Source: Caenorhabditis elegans
Lineage: Eukaryota; Nematoda; Chromadorea; Rhabditida; Rhabditidae
DNA length: 64,000 bases
Assembly (NCBI RefSeq): GCF_000002985.6
Contig: NC_003279.8
Span: 868,001-932,000 of the forward strand
Direction of reading: 5' to 3'
Under the pieces are notes generated by a model. It searched no databases. It was not told the origin of the DNA and saw only the letters and a program-made list of their open reading frames with translations. Shown here one piece after another: positions 1 through 11,400 of this stretch. The first letter of the stretch is position 1. The number at the start of each line of letters is the position of its first letter. Position numbers and translations under genes: made by a program.

Positions 1-267
1 AAAGATTTTTGTCGAAAATTCTAGATTTTTCATACAAAAATGATGTAACCAAGTGTAAATTATTTTTATACATACAAAACATATCAATTTAGTTCGATAC
101 ACTAAAATGATAATAAAAAATATAATTTTTTCGGATAATTTTTGAGTTTTTTGAATATTTCTTAAGTTTCAAATTTCAAACTAAAAGGATTTGTGTGTGT
201 AAAAATAATTTACACTTGGTTACATCATTTTTGTATCAAAAATCTAGAATTTTCGACAAAAATCTTT
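1..267. repeat. Inverted repeat cut by left window edge
   Basis: The first ~75 bases (AAAGATTTTTGTCGAAAATT...) recur in reverse complement at about 199-267, ending ...ATTTTCGACAAAAATCTTT. The arms share the TGATGTAACCAAGTGTAAAT block and are separated by ~120 bases of AT-rich DNA. This is a non-coding foldback, probably in an intron of the DZF gene, and it may extend left of the window. Confidence 0.85.
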
Positions 268-609
268 TTGAAGCTTTTTTGACGATCAACCAAAAAAAAT
301 TTTTTGGACGGATTTTTTTCCAAACTTTTCTCGTTTTCTAATGATGTATTCTAAACAAAGCAAAATCCGCACACAAACCTCAATTCAAAGATAAAAAGAA
401 GCGAGATCAGAAAAATGCCTGAAAAAATTGGCTCCGAGTACGGGCACTTGGGGTGGTCAAAACATTTTGTGACTATTGTCAAATGAAAGATCATGGTTGA
501 TAACATAGATTCCCAAAGTTTCATAAAAATCGATTTGCAGCGAACAAAGTTATGATTTTTGACCCGGAACTTATTTGGAGACCTTATACAATTTTTCAAC
601 ATTTTCCAG

Positions 610-3600
610 AAAATGGAGCTAATCGTCTCGAACATTATCGATTCATCTCCAATGTCACTTGGACTATCCGATGCGTTTAAGCGAATTGTCGAAGCACTTG
701 CATCTGGATATTTGTATTCTGGTAGGGGGGTTAACATTTAATTTTTTTAAAATATTGAAAAATGAGCATATAAAAAGTTTTAAAATAATTCAAATTTTTA
801 CAAAAAAAAAATTTTTTTTTTCAATTATTTTGCGTTTTTGTATGAAAATTGTGTTTTGAGAACGGAAACTCTTTTTTTTTAATTAAAATTTTGAAAAAAA
901 ATCCTGGAAAAATGCTGAATTTTTCGGGATTTTTCGGAGCACATTTCCAAGCTCTAAAAATTGCTGAAAATTGAATTTTTCAGAATTTTTTTGAATTTTG
1001 CACAAAAATGACTATTTTAGGAACAAAAAAAACATTTTTCAATCACCGAAAAAATGTATTAATTTTATATTTTAATGTTAAAAATACGGTATTTAAATTT
1101 TTTTTAAACGTTTTTTTTACACAAAAAGTTGAAATTAGGTTGAACCCGGATAAAATTTAGAAAAATTAAAATTTCAATTTTTTTTGCGTTAAAATATGTT
1201 TTTTAAGGTTGAAAAAAATATGTTTATTCAAATAAACACATTTCTTGAAAAGTTCTTTTGATTTTTAATATTAAAAAATTTATTTTTCAAAAAAAAATTT
1301 ATTTATTTAATTTTAAAATTTTAAAAACTTTAAATGTGGTGTAGTCGATTTTTTAAATTGTTCTATTAGACTCAAAATTGACTGAAAACACCGAATTTCA
1401 TAATGAAACTTCTTGAAAACTTCTCAAAAAAAAGATATGACTGCTCAAAAATGGCCTAAAGTTAGTTAAAATTTGAAATTTGATCTACTTGTCAAGCGGC
1501 TGGAAACTATTCTTTTTTTTGAAATCACCGTCAAATTTTGAGTATAAAATGTAATTATCTTGCGTTATCAACTTGATTTAGGTATTTTAAAGTCGATGGA
1601 CGGAGAGATTTTTAAAGGTGGAGTACCGAAATTTAAGACTTTGCTTTTTTAGACCCAAAATGGCCCAAAACTACCGAATTTCGTAATGAGACGTTCTGAA
1701 AATTTTCCAAAAAAAAGTTATGGCCGATCAAAGTGTTTGGAAAAAACGGCCTATTTTTAGCTAAAATCTCAAACTTTGGCAATTTTGCAGTGTCGCACCG
1801 ATAAGTTGCCAAAATTTCGGTCTAAAAAAGCAAAGTCTTAAATTTCGGTATTCCACCTTTAAAAGTCTCGCCGTCCATCGACTTTAAAATACCTAAATCA
1901 AGTTGATAACGCAAGATAATTACATTTTATACTCAAAATTTGACGGTGATTTCAAAAAAGAAAGCTAGTTTCCAGCCGCTTGACAAGTCGGTCAAATTTC
2001 AAATTTCCGCTAATATGAGGCCATTTTTTGAGCAATCATAACTTGTTTTTTTGAGAACTTTTTTTTTTCAAGAAGTTTCATTATGAAATTCGGTGTTTTC
2101 AGACAATTTTGAGTCTAATAAAGCAATCAAAAAAATATTCGACTACACCACTTTTTGGCCTATTTTTTTGGCCTAAAATTGAAATTTTTCCAGCAATCCT
2201 AAGCGATCCGTGTGAGACGTCTCGTCCGAACGTTCTCGATGCTTTAACCGACGAGCAGAAGCATTCGTTGACCGCCCTGGCACAGAATTTTGTTCGGCAA
2301 ATTGCATTCAATCAGATACATGAGGTATGCGGGGATTTTTCCTGTGCAGAAAAAATGTTTAGTAAATTAGGGAAAAAAACCTTGAGTTTTTAAAAAAATC
2401 TGTGGAAAATTTGAAAATTTTCGCAAAAAAAAAATTATAATAAAATTAATTTCAAATTTGCAAAAATTTCAATTTTTCAAATAAATTTTGAATTTGCATT
2501 CCAAAGTCACTAAAATGGAAAAAATTGCTAAAAATTGAATTAAAAATATTTCTTTCCTGAAAATTTTTTATTTTCCGAGAATTCTGAAATTTCTTTTAAA
2601 AAAAATTAAATTCGCGAAAATTTGAAATTTTTTGGAATATTGCAAAAAATTGCTAAAAATTGAATTTTCCTATATTTCGATTTTTTAGATTTTTTAAAAA
2701 AGTTTTTTTTCAGCCATTTCTGGCCGAAAATTGAGAAAAAATAGTCAGAAAATTCAAAAAATTGCTTTTTTTTTTCAATTTTCCGAAATTTTGAATATTG
2801 ATCGTCCGAAAATTTAAAAAATAATCGCTAAAAAGTTGAAAAAAAAATTATTGAAAACAATTTTTTTAAAATAATTTCTAGCAGATTCCATGAAAAAAGG
2901 CTGAAATTTACGAAACAATTTTTTTTTCAAATTCAATTCAGAAAAAATTGAATTTTCTCTGATTTTGGGCCGATATTTATAAGATTTTTCAGAATTTTCC
3001 AAAAATTCTTGAGAAAAATTGAAATTTTTCTGCCGTATTCCTATGAAAACAGCGGAAAATTGAATTTTCCAAGTTATTTTTATAGGGAAAATTATAGTGA
3101 CTCTATAGAATTCATGAAAAATTCTGACAAAAAACCAAACATTTTGGCCCAAAATCAGAGAAATTTCACAAAAAAAAATGCTGAAAAATTTAATTTTCAG
3201 CAATTTTTTTTTCAAATTTTTTTAAAAAATAAATTTTCGTAAATTTCATAATTTTCAGTTTTTTTCCATTTTTTTAAAGAAAAATTATTTTTCCAAAAAT
3301 GTGCAGAAATTTCAGAATTTTCGGAAATTAAAAAAATTTTTAGCAAAAAAAAAAATTTTTTAATCCAATTTTTATGATTTTTTCACTTTTTCGGTGGTAT
3401 TAGGACTGCAAATTCAAAGTTTCTTGGAAAAACATAAATTTTCAGAAAATTTAAAATTAATCTGATTATAATTCGGAGCATAAAATGTGCTTTTATCAAC
3501 AACATTTTTTTTTTCGAAAAGTCAAATTTTTCCACATTTTTAAAAATTCCTTTTTTTTGTATATATTCGGATTTAAATTTTTTTTTTAACGGGTTTAAGC

Positions 3601-3818
3601 TATTTTCTGAGCAAAAAAATTGAATTTTTCTAAAATCACCATTTTTCTTCCAGATTCTCGGAATCGATCGTCTTCAAGACACTATTGATCTACCAGAGGA
3701 TGCTCCGATGCTCAAAAGACCACTGGAGAGCAATGAAAATGCTGAAAACGCAGAAAATCTCGACGATTCGCCAGTTTCCAAAAAGGAGAAGCTCGACGAG
3801 GAGCCCGCCGATATTTGA
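610..3818 (+). CDS. DZF-domain RNA-binding protein (ZFR/ILF2 type), 3' end only
   Basis: Three coding exons keep phase: 610-721 (acceptor TTTTCCAG, donor GTAGGG), 2194-2324 and 3654-3818 (TGA). They encode the last 135 residues of a longer protein whose upstream exons lie left of the window. The stretch DAFKRIVEALASG, then DPCE, then LTDEQKHSLTALAQNFVRQ and AFNQIHEILGID follows the C-terminal half of the DZF (nucleotidyltransferase-like dimerisation) domain of ILF2/NF45, ILF3 and ZFR. The tail MLKRP...SPVSKKEKLDEEPADI is acidic and lysine-rich, as in ILF2. DZF proteins bind RNA as heterodimers in the nucleus. ZFR is the likeliest orthologue because I recall a ZFR homologue on this clone, but the zinc fingers that would decide are outside the window. 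The first intron holds an 816-bp foldback. The gene is convergent with pde-6. Confidence 0.88.
1336..2151. repeat. 816-bp foldback element in DZF-gene intron
   Basis: The ends GTGGTGTAGTCGA and TCGACTACACCAC are exact inverse complements. Long internal stretches also match in reverse, for example the block around TCAACTTGATTTAGGTATTTTAAAGTCGATGGACGG (1568-1605) and its complement at about 1872-1908. Only a few mismatches separate the arms. No coding capacity is seen, so it is a MITE-like or Foldback-type element. Confidence 0.9.
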
Positions 3819-5480
3819 GCATTTTTATTTTAAATTTGGTTTAAATTATTTAATTTTCCTCTAATTTTCCTCATCTCTGTGTTTTTTTCTAATGTTTTTG
3901 GGTCCCGTAGCGAAAAAACGAATGGCTCTCTTCGCGGTGAGACCTTGAAATTTTTATTTTTCTACTATTACCTCCCCCTGCAAACGCGCTCTATTGACGA
4001 CAATTCGCAATGGAGCGCGATTGCATATTTTGTTACTACATTTTCCACACTCATGTTCGATCTTCCACTAGGGGAGGGTCTCGCAGAAGGATTTTTTGAA
4101 AAATTTAGATTTTTTTTTGAAAAATATTCGAAACAATTTTACGTTTTTCGAAAAAAGTCCTAATTTAGCCTAAAAAATCAAAAATTGATAGGATTTTTGA
4201 AAAAAATTCAAAAAATCAAAAAAAATTGCAAAAATTTTTATTTTTTTTTTTGAAGAAAATTTTTTGTAAAAATTTGATTTTTTTGAAAAAGTTTGAATTT
4301 TGAATTTTTTGAAAAATTCTAAAAATTTTGAATTTTTTGAAAAAAACTCAAAATTTTTGGAAAAATTTTGAATTTTTTTGAATAAATTCAGAACTTTTTG
4401 AAAAAATTCGAATTTTTCTGAAAAAAACTCAAAATTTTTGGAAATAATTGAATTTTTTCGAAAAAATTCGAGAAAATTCCTAATTTAGTCGGAAAAAAAT
4501 ATTAAAAATTGATACGATTTTTGAAAAATTTTCCCAAAAATTCTATAGAACTGTCCTGAATTTCTAAAAAAAATTCAAAAAAAAAACAAAGTTTTTTAGA
4601 AATTTGCAAATTTCTTTAAAATTTTGGAAAAAAATCTATTTTTTGTTGAAAAGTCTGCAATTTCTAAAATTTTCCTATTTTTTCTGCTAAAACCTGCAAA
4701 AAAGGACCCTCCCCCTAACTATCTTGTTCCTCCAAAAACCGACAATTCTTCTGTTTTTGTGTTATAATCGTCCTTTTTCTTGTTCAACAAAACAAAAATT
4801 AAAATAAATTAGAAGAAACGGTAAATTTAGATACGTTTTTGCCACGTGGCCGAGGTTTTTCACGGCCACGTGGCAAAGGCCGGCAAGAAATGCGCTGTGG
4901 TGGGAGAGGAAATTGATAGGGAAGAAGGAAGAAGAAAAAAAAAAGAAAAAATCAATATTTTAAAGCCAAAAAAAATTTTTCTGAAAAGACTAGCAAAACA
5001 GGAATGGTTATGGGTAAAGCCGAGGTTTTGAAGGAGAATTTTTGGGAAAAAAATTGCAAAAAAAAACGAATCGGTAGGGACGGACCGGCAAGATTGATTG
5101 AAAAATTGACGAAATTATCGATTTTTTGGCGGCGCACGGGGTTCTGGCCTTCCCTCATAAATGGAAGAGTTTTTGCCGAACTAGGCCACCAGGTCATAAC
5201 TGGGGTAGATTTACGGCGCGTTGCGTGTCGCGTCGCGGCTCAATTTTAGTTGTAAAACTAAATGTATTTGTCCGTGTGAAGTACACGACTTTCCCGGCGC
5301 GCGATTGTCAATGGAGCGCGAAAAATTAAGGGCCAGAAGTCCTCAGAACCCCGTGCAAAAATCGATAATCCCGTTTAGAATCGGTGAGGGCGTGGAAAGA
5401 AAGAGATGATGAAACGGGAATGAGCAAAATTGCAAAAAAAAACAACAAGAAATTCCAGAAAATTCCATAGAAAACGGGGT
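3819..5480. other. Intergenic space between two convergent 3' ends
   Basis: This stretch holds the DZF-gene 3' UTR, runs of AAAATTTTTGAATTTTTTGAAAAA simple-sequence DNA (about 4090-4680) and one copy of the CTTCCCTCATAAAT repeat family (5135-5355). No coding exon or RNA gene is seen. Short frames here are AT-rich and unspliced. Confidence 0.7.
5135..5355 (+). repeat. Repeat family B copy 1
   Basis: Reference copy for family B. Between CACGGGGTTCTGG and CCAGAA...CCCCGTG inverted ends come, in order: CTTCCCTCATAAAT(tgaaa)TGGAAGAG, GCCGAACTAGGCC, GTAGATTTACGGCGCG, TTGCGTGTCGCGTCGCGGCT, TTGTAAAACTAAATGTATTTGTCCGTG, GTACACGACTTTCCC, and CAATGGAGCGCGAAAA. It is GC-richer than the surroundings and non-coding. 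Short inverted termini suggest a non-autonomous DNA transposon. Confidence 0.85.
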
Positions 5481-8400
5481 CTAAAGCACCAGATTAGTGT
5501 TGTGCGTGGGCGTCCACTGTGACGTCATCACCTTCCACTTTTCGTAGTTCGACTCGAGCTGATCGGAGAGCTCGCCGAGCTTGGCGAACTCGGTGAATGT
5601 GGCGAATGCTTCGCGGGCGAACATGTCTGTAAAATCAGAAATCAGGAGAAAATTCAATTTTGCGCGTCAACTTTGATGTTTTTTTGTGTTGGTGAACTTC
5701 AGAAAATTGAATTCGCCAAATTTTACGAGCAAAATTGGGTTCTTTTGGTATTTTTCGTGGAAATTTAACCAAAAATCGAGTTTTCTACGGAAATTTAACG
5801 TATTTTATCGATTTTTCATCAGAAATCAGTAGAAAATTCCGTTTTGCGCGTCAATTTTGATGTATTCGGGTCGGTGAACTGCACCAAACTGGATTCGCCA
5901 AATTTTACGAGCAAAATGGGGGTTTTTGCAAATTTTTCTTGGAAACTCAGTCAAATATTGAATTTTTCGTGGAAATTTAACCAAAAATCGGGCTTGCTAC
6001 GGGAATTTAACAAATTTTATCGAATTTTATTTTGCGCGTCAAATTTGATGTTTTTTGTGTCGGTGAACTTCAGAAAACTGTATTCGCCAAATCTTACGAG
6101 CAAAATTGGATTTTTTGGGTATTTTTCGTCCGAAATTGATTTGTCCAGTGAAATTAAACGCGATTTATCGATTTTTTATCGGAAATCAGTAGAAAATTCA
6201 ATTTTGCGCGTCAAATTTGATGTTTTTTGTGTTGGTGAACCTCAAAAAACCGTATTCGCCAAATCTTACGAGCAAAATTGTATTTTTTGCGTCTTTTTCG
6301 TGGAAATTTTTACAAAAATCGTTCTTTTAAAAAAAAAATTCCACACAAAAGTACAATTTTCACACAAAAACTGCAATTTGCGCGTAAAATATGGCGCAAT
6401 CGGTTGAGTGCGGCACGCCGACTCAAAAACACCATATTTTACGCGCAAATATTAATTGAAGCGCCTTCACGTGGTGTCAGGTTGTGTCATCACGGTTTGA
6501 TCTACAAAAAAATGGGGGAATTTTTTGCCCAATAATATGTGACGTCAGCATGTTCTTAGCCATGCAGAATCCGTCTAAAATCCCGCATTTTTTGTAGATC
6601 AACGTAGATCAAGCCGAAATGAGACACTCTGGGCTTCAAAACACTCACCAATAAAACCGCATTGTGTGATCGGAACGTTACACGTGTTCCGATCGAATAC
6701 CTCCATCGTCACAGGCAGCCCTTTCTCTTTTTCTTCTCGAGTCTGGAAAATATTGATTTTTATTTTATTCTTGGAATTTTAAATTTCAAACAGTAAAAAA
6801 CCAAAAATTATCAGTTTTAACTTATCCAAGTTAAAGAACTACAGTGAAGAGAACTACAGAAATATTAAAAAATATATCGATGCACCAAGAGCCCAAGAAA
6901 TCTCTGAGAGCCCATATCTCGGCTCATTTCGAAGTTACAAATAAACTGCAAACTATAAAAATATAGAAAATTAAATTTCAATTATTTTGTTAGTTAACAA
7001 AATTTGGCTAGAATTGAAATGAACTGGGATATGGGCTGGCAAAGTTCACTGAATTTTTTCTTTTTTTTTCTTTTGTTTATTTTGATCTCTACACCAGGGG
7101 TGAGCAGCAAACGATTTTTTCCGGCAAATCGGCAAATCGTTAGCTTGCCGGAATAGAAAACTTCCGGCAAATCGGCAAACCGGCAAATTACCGATGTGCC
7201 GAGTTTGCCGGCAACCGTATGTTCCCTATGAGTATGGCCACCCATCAATCGACTTTGTCGGCTTATATTTCAGCGGTTTCAGAAGTTTTTTGATATTTTC
7301 AAAAACCAGAGGATAACGATAGATTTGAAAAATATTTTGTCGTTTGAATTTTTAAAATATGATAAAAGACAACCGAGATATAAACGGTCAAAGTCAAGGG
7401 GGGCCATACAAAAATTTTTTTTTGGAAATTTAGAAAAAAATGTGTTTCCGTCTTATTAAAAAAATCTCTCTAAGCATTTCCGGCAAACCGGCAATTGCCG
7501 CCCTCCCCCGACCTACGCACCTGTTCAAAGTACTCCTCAACAATCCGATGCGCCCATCGCTGACACAATCCCCACTCTCTCGCCGGATTGGAGATGTCGG
7601 CGCACTTGACAAGCATATCACATATCGTAAGTGAATTCGTGTCACGTTGCTCCTCCGGCACATCTGTCACATGCATCTTGTTGAACTTGGCGAGGTACTC
7701 AAAGTGTCGACTGATGTCCGTAGCCAACACCATCTCCACCATCGCATGTCGCATTTGGATGAACTCCTCGCGCGACAGACTCGAGAAGATGTTCACGTTG
7801 GCGTTGTGCTGAAGGGTTAGCTGAAAGGCTAGTGCGATGTGATGATTCTCCAGGATCGAGTTATCATTGTAAAGTATTGCAAGCGACTGTCGCGTATTGA
7901 TCAGGTACGCGTTTCCTCTTCCAGGATGGTCTAGATCATGCACCGCCGCTGCGAGAAGAGCCGCCACCGCATGACTTTCATTCACGTGCACGGCGACCGA
8001 CGGGGAGTCCAGGAAGAATGAGGTGGCCTGTAGGACGTCGGCTGCGTGAGTTGCGTTGTGATACGTGTTTCCCGCATGGTAATGAGCCTCGATGGATAGA
8101 ATCCAACGGTGGAGGAGATCGTCGGAGCAGCCGAGCACATCGCAAACCTTCCACCTCTCGAAGACTTTCATTCCGACTTGGGAAAGAGCGTGGTGATCCG
8201 ACACCTTTTCCAGATGAAGGATGTCGAATTTCCAGCAATTGTCGTTTTCCAGCGCGTTCTTCACGTCAGCAGATACCCGCCGACGTTCTCCATGGGATCC
8301 TCGCTTCTCTCGATGCGCGTCGACGACGCTTCGCTTTCGCTGCCTAGCTGGATGATGGAGGCGAATGAGACCATCGTAATATTGAGTTGCTATCCGATCG

Positions 8401-11400
8401 GCGTCGCGGAATCGATTGATCGACGGCGCGTACAGCTCGTGCGACGACAGCACCTTCATCGCGTCCTTTATCGTTTGTGCCGGTTCTCCGTCGACCCGTG
8501 CCGACACGTCTCGGAGCATTGTGAGCACCTCGGAGATGGGCGCCTCGATGCCGCCCGTCTGCGATTTCAGGCTTTTCAGGGAGACGTCGCGGAAGATTGC
8601 GGCGGTGTCACCGGTGGTGTTTGAGCGTTTCATATACACGAATTGACTACTGCAAAATTCATAGAATTTTTTGATTAATTGGTGGCCGAGTTTTTTAAAA
8701 TGGTGGCCGAGATCTTTAAGTTGATGGCAGAGTTTTATAGGTTGATGGCCTAGTTTTTTAAAATGGTGACCGAGTTTCTATGCAATTTTGTGGCCGTGTT
8801 TTTGTATAAGTTGGTGGCCGAATTTTATAAATTGACGGCCGAGTTTTATAGGTTGGTGGTCGAGTTTTATGAATTGGTGGACGAGTTTCTATACAATTTT
8901 GTGGCCGAGTTTTTGTATAAGATGGTGGCCGAGTTTTTTCAAAATGATGGCCGCGATCTTTAAGTTGATGGTCGAGTTTTATAAGTTGGTGGCCGAGTTT
9001 TATAGGTTGATGGCCGAGTTTTTATGTAATTTGGTGGCCGAGTTTTACAAGTTGATGGTCGAGTTTTATGAATTGGTGGCCGAGTTGCTATACAATTTTG
9101 TGGCCGTGTTTTTATATAATTTGGTGGACGAGTTTTATAAATTGGTGGCCGAGTTCTAACGGATTAAGCAAAGGAAACTAGAACAGAATTTTATTGAAGA
9201 GAAAACTAGGCCATCAGCTTTTCAAGAAAAACTCGGCCACCAAATTTTCCAGCAAAAAACTAGGTCGCCAGTTTTTCCAGCAAAAAAACTCGGCCACCAA
9301 ATTTTCCAGCAAAAAAAACTGGGCCACCAAATTTTCCAGCAAAAAAAAAATCGGCCACCAATTTTTCCACGGAAAACTAGGTCATTTCATTGTTCGTTTG
9401 AGAGAAAGCTAGGTCACGTACATTTTCAATAAGAAAACTCGGCCACCAATTTCTTGAGCATAAAAAATTCGGTCATCAATTTTTATAGAGAAAGTTCGGC
9501 CATCAAGGTTGAAAAATAAGCTAGGCCACCGATTTTTTTTGTTGAAAAAAACTCGAACACCTAACCTATTTTCCTTTTTTTTTCAAGCCTAGAAAGCTCG
9601 GTTATCGAGTTTTTAGGCCACCGATGCATTTTTTTAATCGAAAATCGAAAAAAAAAATCGGTGGCCGACTTTTTCATTTACGGCCACCAATTAAAAAAAA
9701 CTCACTTGTTAGCAAACGGGACCCGTATAAATTTCCAGTCGCAACTCCGCCGCCGCTCCTCTTCGCCACGTGCCCTCGGCAGGGACTTTCGTCGCATTTC
9801 CGATTCGGGTTGTCCGATCACCTCGGATCGTATGCATCCCGTCACGTTCTCGTAGGCGCGGTTAACGTACTGCACTACTCGTTGCTCATCACATATTTCC
9901 ACTGCTTGATCCGTCTGAAAATACGCAAAATTTGAAGGTTTGTAGGCACACGTGGCGCCAGTCTATCCCATTACGGTTTGATCTACAAAAAATGCGGGAA
10001 TTTTTCACCCAAAAATATATGACGTCAGCTAGTTCTTAACGATTCTCAACTCCCGCATTTTTTGTAGATCTACGTAGATCAAGCCGAAATAAGAGACACT
10101 CTGACACCGCGTGTAGGCAGGTAGGCGTTCAGCCAGGCGATTAGGCAGGCAATTAGGCAGGCGATTAGGCAGACTAGTAGGAGGTAGGCAAGTAGGCATG
10201 GAGGCCAAAAGCTCACCTCATCCAAGACGGCGAAAAGGGCGGGCAGCGCGCGGATCCGATTCGCGAGCCGCCCGACGTAGTCGAAGAGCACCACGTCACG
10301 CGTATTCCACGTCACATGCTGAAAAGAAACGAATGAATGGGAATCAGTGTGAATGAAATATTAATTAGAATTGAAAATGAGAAAGTGAGAAAACGGATGA
10401 CTTACATGAATGATGTTGGACTGCGCAAGAGCTCTCCGTCGCTTTTCGCTGATGTGTCTGGAATATGTGATTGTTAGATTGACAATTCTGGCAGAGTGGT
10501 CTAGAAAATTGGGGAAAACTCGGCCACCGATATGTTTTCTTTGGTTGTGGTTGGAAAATTTTGGCGACCGAGTTTTTCAACGTATCCAAATTTATGTGGC
10601 CGTGGCCGACTAAGGCCACATAGAAAAGAAAAATACCGAAACAATTGGTGGCCGAGTTTTATCAACGTAGCCTAAATTAGGTGTACTTGGCCGAACTTTT
10701 CTTCTGACGGCCACGCAGCAAGGAAAAAATAATGAAAAAAAAGTTGGTGGCCGAATTTTAAGCCTACACAAAAAGTTGGTGGCCAAATTTTAAGCCAACA
10801 AAAATTGGGGGCCGAGTTTTTGTTTTTTGAAAAAATTCGTGGCCGAGAAAATGGGAAAACGCGGCCACCGATATTTTTTCTTTGGTTTCTGGCTGAATAA
10901 TTTTGGTGGCCGAGTTTTTGTTTTGGATAGGTTGGTGGCCGATTTTTATCATTTTAACCTAATTTACGTGTTCTTGGCCGAACTTTTTTCTGACGGCCAC
11001 ATAGCAAGGAAAAAATAACGAAAAAAAAGTTGGTGGCCGAATTTTAAATTCACAAGAAAAGTTGGTGGCCGAATTTTAAGCCTACAAAAAGTGGCGGCGC
11101 TTTTTCTACAAAAAATTGCTGTCATTATTTTAATTGGAAAAACTTGTGGCAGTGATTTTGTTTTGAAAAAAATCGTGGCCGAGTTTATCTGTAAAATTGG
11201 TGGCCGAGTTTTATTCACGTAACCTAATTTACGTGGCCGTGGCCGACTAAGGCCACATGGCAAAGAAAAATACCGAAACAATTGGTGGCCGAATTTTTAG
11301 TCTAAAAAAATGGCGGCCGAGTTTTTGTTTAAAAAACCGTATTTAGTATATCTGGGACGAAAAATGGTGGCCGAGGTTTTTCAATGTATCCAAACTTATG

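Noticed and set aside
5844..6407. 187-codon frame in the last pde-6 intron
   Set aside because: Spans a tandem ~180-bp repeat, with repeated peptides ([15 protein letters not shown]) and no splice support.
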